Positions 24,428 through 30,497 of a stretch of 34,871 nucleotides of DNA are shown one piece after another. The notes beneath the pieces are model-generated. The model was given only the letters and a program-made list of their open reading frames with translations. It was not told the origin of the DNA and searched no databases. Made by a program: the position numbers and the translations under genes. Source of the DNA: Clostridia bacterium (lineage in GTDB: Bacteria > Bacillota > Clostridia > Christensenellales > Borkfalkiaceae); NCBI GenBank assembly GCA_017463145.1, contig JAFTPR010000006.1, forward strand, positions 1 to 34,871, in the 5' to 3' direction. The number at the start of each line of letters is the position of its first letter. Position 1 is the first letter of the stretch.

Positions 24428-24470
24428 ACGCGCGCGTGCGAAAAAATCGCGGAAATGCGGGCGTACTCCG

Positions 24471-24500
24471 TTGACAAATATGGGGGAAATCGGGTATAAT
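24471..24500 (+). promoter_or_regulatory. sigma-A promoter for glutamine synthetase
   Basis: TTGACA (24471-24476), 18 bp, TATAAT (24495-24500). Start near 24507. AAGGAG lies 8 bases before the ATG. Confidence 0.8.
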
Positions 24501-24530
24501 GATAGCATATTCCTTTAAGGAGATCTACTT

Positions 24531-26618
24531 ATGAAACTCATTTCGGACTATTTCGGGTGTATGGTATTCGACGACAAGGTGATGAAATCCAAACTGTCGG
24601 CGGATATCTATAAGTCGCTCCGCAGAACGATCGAGCACGGCAGAAGTCTTGATCTTTCAGTGGCAAACGCCGTGGCAAGCGCCATGAAAGATTGGGCGGT
24701 TGCTTTGGGCGCAACACATTACACGCATTGGTTTCAACCAATGACGGGCATTACCGCCGAAAAGCACGACAGCTTTATCTCTCCCGACAACGGCAGAGTG
24801 ATTATGGAATTTTCAGGCAAGGAGCTTGTTCGGGGCGAACCGGATGCATCCTCTTTCCCCTCGGGCGGCTTACGCGCCACCTTCGAGGCGCGCGGCTATA
24901 CCGCTTGGGACGCCACCTCCTACGCCTTTATTAAAGACGGCGTACTTTGTATTCCGACCGCGTTTTGCTCGTATGCGGGCGACGCGCTCGACAAGAAAAC
25001 GCCCTTACTCCGTTCCATGGAGGCAATCAACCGCCAAGCAATGCGCGTGGTTAAGCTCTTTGGAAACGAGGACGTTACGTCCATCAAAACGACCGTTGGT
25101 CCTGAACAAGAATATTTCCTTGTGGACAAAGACTTGTTCTTGAAGCGCAAGGATCTTGTGTACACGGGACGGACGCTCTTCGGCGCAAAGCCGCCTAAGG
25201 GACAAGAGCTGGACGATCACTATTTCGGGGTCATAAAGCCGCGTGTGCAAGCGTTTATGAAACAGCTCAACGAGGAGCTTTGGAAGCTGGGTGTGCTTGC
25301 GAAAACGGAACACAACGAAGCCGCACCTGCGCAGCACGAGCTGGCACCCGTGTACGCGACTATGAACATTGCAGCCGACCATAACCAGCTTACAATGGAG
25401 CTGATGCAAAAGATTGCAAAGGAGCATAATCTTGTTTGTCTTTTGCACGAAAAACCGTTTGAGGGCGTGAACGGAAGCGGCAAACACAACAACTGGTCCA
25501 TTTCTACGAATACGGGTGTAAATTTGTTAGAACCCGGCGATACGCCGTACGAGAACGCGCAATTCCTTTTGTTCCTTTGCGCCGTTATCAAAGCCGTAGA
25601 CGAATATCAAGACCTGCTTCGTATTTCCGTTGCAACTGCGGGTAACGACCATAGACTCGGCGCGCACGAAGCGCCGCCCGCCGTCGTTTCGATCTTCCTC
25701 GGAACGGAGCTGACGGATATCTTAGAAGCGATAGAAAACGACGTACCCTACGGCGCGAAAGAGAAAGAGCTTCTGCGTGTGGGCGTGCATACAATGCCTA
25801 AGTTTCCCAAGGATACGACGGACAGAAACCGCACCTCGCCGTTTGCGTTTACGGGCAACAAATTCGAGTTCCGTATGTTAGGTTCGGCAGCTTCGGTGTC
25901 CGGTCCGAATACTGTTATCAATACCGCCGTTGCAGAAGCATTGAAGCAATTTGCCGATACGCTTGAAGGCGCGGAGAATTTCGAGGTGGCGTTGCACGAC
26001 CTTATCAAGGAAACCGTTACCAAGCATAAGCGCATTATTTTCAACGGAAACGGCTACGACGACGCTTGGCTGGAAGAAGCGAAAAAACGGGGGTTACTCA
26101 ACCTGAGAACGACCCCCGACGCGCTCCCCTATTATCTGAAAAAAAAGAACGTGGACTTATTTACCGCGCACAAGGTGTATACCGAGCGGGAAATGCGTTC
26201 CCGTTACGATATCCTGATGGAAAATTATTGCAAGCTCATCAATATCGAGGGGCGCACAATGGCGGATATGGCAATCAAAGAGATATTGCCTGCGGTGAGC
26301 GAATATTCCCGTTCCCTTTGCGATACCATTTTGGCAAAGAGAAACGTTTGTGAACAGATTGATATTTCCTTTGAAAAGGACCTTATGCAAAAAATATCCC
26401 CCCTGCTTGCCAAAGCATACGAAACGGCGTTGACGCTTGAAAGCGAGTTGGACAAGGCGCATACGGTGACGGACGTAACGAACCGCGCCGTGTACTATAA
26501 GGATCACGTTTTACCGCAGATGAAAACGCTTCGCGGCTATGCAGATGCATTGGAGGGGCTGGTATCGGATAAGGCTTGGCCTTTCCCGACCTACGGTGAT
26601 TTATTATTCGGGGTGTAA
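24531..26618 (+). CDS. glnN: glutamine synthetase type III
   Basis: A 695-residue GSIII enzyme making glutamine from glutamate, ammonia and ATP. The length (types I and II are 350-470) and the motifs GPEQEYFL (190-197), [10 protein letters not shown] (261-270) and [12 protein letters not shown] (312-323) identify type III, which forms dodecamers of large subunits and is common in Bacteroidetes, cyanobacteria and Clostridia. It has its own promoter and shares a one-base stop/start overlap (TAATG) with nadE. No GlnR box or glutamine riboswitch is obvious upstream. Confidence 0.97.
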   Translation: MKLISDYFGCMVFDDKVMKSKLSADIYKSLRRTIEHGRSLDLSVANAVASAMKDWAVALGATHYTHWFQPMTGITAEKHDSFISPDNGRVIMEFSGKELVRGEPDASSFPSGGLRATFEARGYTAWDATSYAFIKDGVLCIPTAFCSYAGDALDKKTPLLRSMEAINRQAMRVVKLFGNEDVTSIKTTVGPEQEYFLVDKDLFLKRKDLVYTGRTLFGAKPPKGQELDDHYFGVIKPRVQAFMKQLNEELWKLGVLAKTEHNEAAPAQHELAPVYATMNIAADHNQLTMELMQKIAKEHNLVCLLHEKPFEGVNGSGKHNNWSISTNTGVNLLEPGDTPYENAQFLLFLCAVIKAVDEYQDLLRISVATAGNDHRLGAHEAPPAVVSIFLGTELTDILEAIENDVPYGAKEKELLRVGVHTMPKFPKDTTDRNRTSPFAFTGNKFEFRMLGSAASVSGPNTVINTAVAEALKQFADTLEGAENFEVALHDLIKETVTKHKRIIFNGNGYDDAWLEEAKKRGLLNLRTTPDALPYYLKKKNVDLFTAHKVYTEREMRSRYDILMENYCKLINIEGRTMADMAIKEILPAVSEYSRSLCDTILAKRNVCEQIDISFEKDLMQKISPLLAKAYETALTLESELDKAHTVTDVTNRAVYYKDHVLPQMKTLRGYADALEGLVSDKAWPFPTYGDLLFGV

Positions 26619-27373
26619 TGATGTATCAATTTGACGCAGTTAAAACAAAAGATGAAGCGGTGCGCTGGATACGGACTTGGTTTGAACGCAACGGCAAGGA
26701 TTGCAATGCCGTAATCGGTATTTCGGGCGGTAAGGATTCGAGTATCGTTGCCGCGCTCTGCGTGGAAGCGCTTGGAAAAGAGCGTGTAATCGGCGTACTG
26801 ATGCCCAACGGCGAGCAAAAGGATATCGACAGCGCAAAGCTGCTCGTTTCGTACCTGGGTATCCCGTATTACATTTGCAATATCAAAAAATCGGTGGACG
26901 GCGTGTTGGAAGCGCTTGAAAAATCGGGGATTGCGGTAACGAAACAGACGCGTATCAATCTCCCCCCGCGTATCCGTATGTCTACCTTGTACGCCGTTTC
27001 CCAATCCAACAACGGGCGTGTGGCAAATACGTGTAATCTTTCGGAAGATTGGGTGGGATATTCCACCCGCTACGGTGACGCCGCAGGCGATTTTTCGCCC
27101 CTTGGAAAGTTGACCGTACAGGAAGTGAAAGCGATTGGAAAAACGCTCGGTTTACCGCAAGAGCTTGTGGAGAAAGTTCCCTCCGACGGGCTTACGGACA
27201 GAACGGACGAGGATAACCTCGGTTTTACTTACGCTGCCTTGGACAGATATATCCGAGAAGGCGTTTGTGAGGACGAGGCGGTAAAGGAAAGAATAGACCG
27301 TTTGCACCGCATAAACGAGTTTAAACTGAAACCGATACCCTGCTTTGAATATCTCTGCGAAGAACAGAAATAA
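26618..27373 (+). CDS. nadE: ammonia-dependent NAD synthetase
   Basis: A 251-residue NAD synthetase completing NAD from nicotinic acid adenine dinucleotide, ATP and ammonia. The P-loop SGGKDS (36-41) of the N-type ATP pyrophosphatases is clear, as are the TCNLSEDWVGYSTRYGDAAGD region and the ribosyl-contacting PSDGLTDRTDEDNLG. There is no N-terminal glutaminase domain, so it must use free ammonia. It overlaps the glutamine synthetase stop by one base and is presumably translated by coupling. A strong terminator follows. Confidence 0.95.
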   Translation: MMYQFDAVKTKDEAVRWIRTWFERNGKDCNAVIGISGGKDSSIVAALCVEALGKERVIGVLMPNGEQKDIDSAKLLVSYLGIPYYICNIKKSVDGVLEALEKSGIAVTKQTRINLPPRIRMSTLYAVSQSNNGRVANTCNLSEDWVGYSTRYGDAAGDFSPLGKLTVQEVKAIGKTLGLPQELVEKVPSDGLTDRTDEDNLGFTYAALDRYIREGVCEDEAVKERIDRLHRINEFKLKPIPCFEYLCEEQK

Positions 27374-27405
27374 AAAATCAACCTCCGTGTGGAGGTTGAT
27401 TTTTT
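27372..27405. terminator. bidirectional terminator after nadE and the microcompartment operon
   Basis: A perfect 15-bp stem (six A/T pairs plus ATCAACCTCC-type arms) around a GTGT loop, with T-runs on both strands. It ends nadE on the plus strand and can end the microcompartment transcript on the minus strand. Confidence 0.9.
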
Positions 27406-27434
27406 ATAGACTCTGTTTTAGATTTGTTTTAGAA

Positions 27435-27470
27435 GCAACGGCGCGCTAAAAAAGAGCGACGAAACGTTGC
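27435..27470 (-). other. imperfect hairpin downstream of the microcompartment operon
   Basis: Outer arms GCAACG/CGTTGC and inner arms CGCT/AGCG form a nested stem about 15 bases after the last gene. It lacks a T-run, so it may stabilise the 3' end before the terminator at 27372-27405. Confidence 0.4.
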
Positions 27471-27485
27471 AGGTGTTTTTGTTTT

Positions 27486-27761
27486 TTATAACAGATAGTA
27501 AGGCATATCTTCGCCCACTTCCACACGAACAAATCCGTCTTTTTCGCAAGCGGGTTTCGCACAAGGCTTTTTTGCGCAAGGCTTTTTCGCCGTCGTTTTT
27601 TTAGCGGCGGGCTTTTTTGTAACCGCCTTTTCCACCATTTCCATTACCTCGGGAGAGGTTGCGCCGATAACCGTGCTGTTCTGCATATCGGGCGCGTCTG
27701 TCTTGACGTTGGAATAGCCGTTGTTTTCTACTCTTTTGATTGCATTTTTACCGATGGGCAT
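27486..27761 (-). CDS. small Lys/Ala/Pro-rich protein, candidate ParA partner (McdB-like)
   Basis: A 91-residue protein of three parts. The N-terminus (1-35) starts MPIGKNAIKRV with basic residues K5, K9 and R10 and continues to NSTVIGATS. A Lys/Ala/Pro-rich low-complexity stretch (49-70) includes KKPAAKK and cysteines C62, C67 and C72 at a five-residue interval. The C-terminus is acidic-aromatic and ends EDMPYYLL. It overlaps the end of the ParA gene by 14 bases in another frame, so they are co-translated. ParA partners (ParB, McdB and similar) are typically small, disordered and carry a basic N-terminal peptide that triggers the ATPase. The McdB role is inferred from this and the operon; a histone-H1-like DNA binder is the alternative. 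I do not recognise a named family. Confidence 0.7.
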   Translation of the reverse strand: MPIGKNAIKRVENNGYSNVKTDAPDMQNSTVIGATSPEVMEMVEKAVTKKPAAKKTTAKKPCAKKPCAKPACEKDGFVRVEVGEDMPYYLL

Positions 27762-28539
27762 ACTTCATAATCTCCTTTGCTAAATTTGTATATTCGACGG
27801 CACTACGGCTCGTCTTTTTATAAGCTACGACGGGTTTGGAATTATCCTGCGACCATTCCACCGCGCTATCTACGCGGATATAGTTTTTAAACAGTCTTGC
27901 CCCGTCCGTGTTTTGAAGCGTTTCCAGCGTTTGCTTGAAATATTTCTTTCGCTCGTCCGCTTTCGTTACCGCTATACCCAGCACTTCGAGCGTGGGCGCA
28001 AGCGTTTTTACTTGACCGACGAACTCGAACATATTCGCCAATCCGAACAGTCCCCAAGGGCTTGCTTCTACGGGAATGACGAGAAAATCGGACGCGCACA
28101 TAATATTCATTACCCAGCCGCCGAGCGTGGGCGGCGCGTCGATTAAGATATAATCGTAATACCCTCTCGCCTTGACAGGCTCTAAGCATTTCTTCAAAAT
28201 AAATTCCCGTTGCCATTTTGTGAACAAATCAAATTCGATTGCGCTCATCAGCGACGTAGAGGGAACAAGGTCGAGATGTTTATATTCCGTGGAAACAACG
28301 AAATCGGACAAGTCCTTTTCTTCCTTAATTGCCGTGTAGATATTTTTGCCGTTTTGCGCAAAAGCAAGCGCTGTGTCTTCGTCGAAATAAGAAATCGTGA
28401 GATTGAGCTGCATATCCCCGTCAATCATCAGTACCTTTTTGCCTTGCATTGCCATAGCGCAAGCCACGTTGGAGCAGGTAGTCGTTTTACCGCTGCCGCC
28501 CTTATTGTTTGCAAATGCAACAACAACCGTTTTGCTCAT
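27748..28539 (-). CDS. ParA/McdA-type ATPase in a microcompartment operon
   Basis: A 263-residue ParA/MinD-superfamily ATPase. The deviant Walker A is KGGSGKTT (13-20), with the signature lysine K13 retained. MIDGDMQLNLT is the A' box and YILIDAPPTLGG the Walker B/switch II region. ParA proteins dimerise on ATP, coat the nucleoid and move cargo by partner-stimulated hydrolysis. There is no N-terminal DNA-binding helix-turn-helix, as in the small ParA/McdA class. No parB, parS or plasmid gene is nearby; its neighbours are microcompartment genes. I choose the ATG at 28539, with GGGAG after the upstream stop; an ATG ten codons earlier lies inside the GTPase gene. Positioning of the microcompartment is inference. 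Confidence 0.88.
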   Translation of the reverse strand: MSKTVVVAFANNKGGSGKTTTCSNVACAMAMQGKKVLMIDGDMQLNLTISYFDEDTALAFAQNGKNIYTAIKEEKDLSDFVVSTEYKHLDLVPSTSLMSAIEFDLFTKWQREFILKKCLEPVKARGYYDYILIDAPPTLGGWVMNIMCASDFLVIPVEASPWGLFGLANMFEFVGQVKTLAPTLEVLGIAVTKADERKKYFKQTLETLQNTDGARLFKNYIRVDSAVEWSQDNSKPVVAYKKTSRSAVEYTNLAKEIMKYAHR

Positions 28540-28556
28540 AGTGTTTCTCCCTGTAT

Positions 28557-29084
28557 TTACAACAGCCAAGTATCCAACTTGCCGCTTGTCTTTTGTTCCT
28601 GTTTCGCCATTGTTTCCGCCGACGGTCTTTTTGCAGGAGTTTTCCGTTTTAAATCGCTATCGTCTTGCAAAAACGCCGCAAGTTCCTTAATCCCCTCGCC
28701 CGTGATTGAGCTGACAGGAAAGACTTTTTTACAACCCGCCAACTTTAACCAACGGGTCACGCGGTCAACGTTGGCATCAGGCTTATCAATACCCGTGACG
28801 ATACCGATCGTTTCCCGATTGACCATGCTCGTTAAACAGGGCGAGAAAATGGAGTACGGTTCGTTGGCGGAAAGGACAAGCCCCACCACGTCCGCCTCAT
28901 ACGCATACAAGGCGAGCGCGCCGCTCGTTTCCCGACGTTCGGTGTATTCCCCAGGCGTATCGATTACCGTGTCTAGATAATTGACGTACTGCGTTTTGAA
29001 ATATTTAATTTCTTCGCCGCGCAGGGCTTGCGTGAGCGTGGTTTTTCCCGCCGCTACCCTGCCGAACAACATTATTTTTTTCAT
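28557..29084 (-). CDS. pduV: EutP/PduV-family GTPase with extended basic tail
   Basis: A 175-residue small GTPase-like protein. The P-loop is GRVAAGKT (8-15), followed by DTPGEY (42-47), TGIDKPD and SSITGEGI. EutP/PduV proteins belong to microcompartment operons; Salmonella PduV has been linked to movement of compartments along filaments, and EutP was reported to have acetate kinase activity. The last ~30 residues exceed the usual domain, are rich in Lys, Ala, Pro and Gln, and end KLDTWLL. The ATG at 29084 lies two bases after the shell-protein stop and has no clear ribosome site, so it is coupled. An in-frame TTG upstream lies within the shell gene and is less likely. Confidence 0.87.
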   Translation of the reverse strand: MKKIMLFGRVAAGKTTLTQALRGEEIKYFKTQYVNYLDTVIDTPGEYTERRETSGALALYAYEADVVGLVLSANEPYSIFSPCLTSMVNRETIGIVTGIDKPDANVDRVTRWLKLAGCKKVFPVSSITGEGIKELAAFLQDDSDLKRKTPAKRPSAETMAKQEQKTSGKLDTWLL

Positions 29085-29086
29085 TG

Positions 29087-29446
29087 TTAGGTTTTTGTCA
29101 ATTCGCAACAAGCATATCCAAGCTTATTGATGAAGTATTCCCGAATTGCGGTGAACGCGGACTCCACCGAAGACACGCTACCCGTAATGATGAGCGTACC
29201 CGTAAATCTATCGACAAATCCGATATCCGCGCCCGAGGACTTCATAGCAATATCCGCCGCAATAACCGCGCTTTCGTACGGGATTACCGTCAAGACGCCG
29301 ATTGCGCTTTTGGTGTAGTCTGTCTGCGGGTCTAACCCAAGCTTCGTATACAGCGTTTCGCCCGGGTTTGCGATAATGTGACAAAGGGTAATTTGCTTAC
29401 CGGGAACAAATTCCTGTATAATTGTCATTTTATCTTTCAGTTCCAT
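29087..29446 (-). CDS. pduU: PduU/EutS-type microcompartment shell protein
   Basis: A 119-residue single BMC-domain shell protein of the circularly permuted PduU/EutS class. The markers are the N-terminal IIQEFVPGKQITLCHIIANP, which forms a small barrel over the hexamer in PduU, and FVDRFTGTLIITGSV. It would be a minor shell hexamer. AGGAGG overlaps the stop of the activase gene. It is the only single-BMC-domain shell gene in the window, so the main hexamers must be encoded elsewhere. Confidence 0.92.
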   Translation of the reverse strand: MELKDKMTIIQEFVPGKQITLCHIIANPGETLYTKLGLDPQTDYTKSAIGVLTVIPYESAVIAADIAMKSSGADIGFVDRFTGTLIITGSVSSVESAFTAIREYFINKLGYACCELTKT

Positions 29447-29449
29447 TTT

Positions 29450-30235
29450 TTACCCTCCTATTTGGCATTTCAGCCCACTTTCTTCCGCTACGGAAAGCAA
29501 GTATTCCATTTTCTCTTTGGGGGGCGGTTCTATGCACTTTAAGGAATATTTCCTGCCCAGCCCGTCATATTTATCCTGCCCTAACCGATGATAGGGCAAC
29601 AGGTGATGTTCTTTTACGCCTTTCAATGTGCTTGCAAATTTGGATATCGCTTTGATTTCTGCCGCCGTATCGTTAAATCCCGGCACAACGGGCGTACGAA
29701 TAATCAGCTCCACACCGCTTTTAGCTATCCGTTTCGCATTTTCTAAAATCCGTTCGTTGCCTGCCGTCGTAAATTCCTTATGTTTTGCGCTATCCATATG
29801 CTTGATATCCATAAGATACAAATCTAAGTACGGCAATATTTTTTCAATCGCTTCAAACGGCGCGTTCGCCGTCGATTCCACAGCGGTATGTAAGCCCGCT
29901 TCCTTGCAAGCGCAAAGCAAGTCCCGCGCGAAATCTGCTTGACCGAGAATCTCCCCGCCCGAAAGCGTGACACCGCCGCCGCTACGGCGATAGTACGTTT
30001 GATCGGCAAGAATTTCGGGCATCAACTCACCCACGGTGACGTCTTTACCGACCGTTTTGGCTTTGCCGTCTTCTATCATTGTTTCTATTTCGTACGATTG
30101 CGATTCGGGATTGCAACACCACGCGCAACGCATATAGCAACCCTTGAAAAAAACGATTGTACGAATACCCGGTCCGTCGTGGATCGAGAAGCGTTGGATA
30201 TTGAAAATTCGTCCTTTCGTTTCGTAAATATTCAT
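29450..30235 (-). CDS. glycyl radical enzyme activating enzyme (radical SAM)
   Basis: A 261-residue radical SAM activase that abstracts a hydrogen from the conserved glycine of the enzyme encoded upstream. The N-terminal IHDGPGIRTIVFFKGC leads into C33-x3-C37-x2-C40, which binds the catalytic 4Fe-4S cluster. VTLSGGE and the TPVVPGFNDT and HHLLPYHRLG segments match the PFL-activase fold. The ferredoxin-like insertion with two extra clusters, present in many activases of glycerol, propanediol and choline enzymes (about 300 residues), is absent: no cysteine cluster follows NPES. In size it resembles PFL activase (246). It is separated from its enzyme gene by 262 bases holding repeats. Confidence 0.93.
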   Translation of the reverse strand: MNIYETKGRIFNIQRFSIHDGPGIRTIVFFKGCYMRCAWCCNPESQSYEIETMIEDGKAKTVGKDVTVGELMPEILADQTYYRRSGGGVTLSGGEILGQADFARDLLCACKEAGLHTAVESTANAPFEAIEKILPYLDLYLMDIKHMDSAKHKEFTTAGNERILENAKRIAKSGVELIIRTPVVPGFNDTAAEIKAISKFASTLKGVKEHHLLPYHRLGQDKYDGLGRKYSLKCIEPPPKEKMEYLLSVAEESGLKCQIGG

Positions 30236-30276
30236 AGGTCTGCCTTATTTTTTATTAGTGGTAGTTTAATAACAAC

Positions 30277-30358
30277 CGAGAAGAACGCGGCTTTCCCGAC
30301 GGAAGCGTACTTAAACGTACGTAACCGAGGGGAAACGCAAGTTCGACAAAGTATTGCG
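30277..30358. repeat. 82-bp palindromic repeat, copy 1
   Basis: It matches copy 2 (30392-30473) at 81 of 82 bases. Each copy holds a nested inverted repeat: GAACGCG and TTTCCC on the left pair with GGGAAA, CGC and GTTC on the right, and an inner CGTAC-TTAAAC-GTACG hairpin lies at the centre. This is a palindromic, probably dispersed, intergenic element. Confidence 0.93.
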
Positions 30359-30367
30359 TACTATCTC

Positions 30368-30491
30368 TTGGCAACGTAGATACGAGCAAGACGAGAAGAA
30401 CGCGGCTTTCCCGACGGGAGCGTACTTAAACGTACGTAACCGAGGGGAAACGCAAGTTCGACAAAGTATTGCGAAGTATATACGTTGTCAA
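30368..30491. repeat. inverted repeat enclosing copy 2
   Basis: TTGGCAACGTAGATAC (30368-30383) is the reverse complement, at 14 of 16 positions, of GTATATACGTTGTCAA (30476-30491). The arms flank copy 2 of the palindromic element closely and would form the base of one long hairpin. Copy 1 has no equivalent flanks. Confidence 0.7.
30392..30473. repeat. 82-bp palindromic repeat, copy 2
   Basis: The single difference from copy 1 is GACGGGAG in place of GACGGAAG. The copies are direct repeats with a 115-bp period and a 33-bp spacer. Period 115 is not a multiple of three, so the copies read in different frames, which argues against coding. Confidence 0.93.
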
Positions 30492-30497
30492 ATAACA

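Noticed and set aside
24428..24440. Alternating CGCGCG tract as a functional Z-DNA element
   Set aside because: Too short and without conservation evidence.
27748..28539. Plasmid or chromosome partition ParA
   Set aside because: No parB, parS-like repeats or replication gene beside it; all co-directional neighbours are microcompartment genes. It cannot be fully excluded from sequence alone.
30277..30473. CRISPR-like array
   Set aside because: Only two long copies with internal palindromes and one 33-bp spacer; no cas genes nearby.
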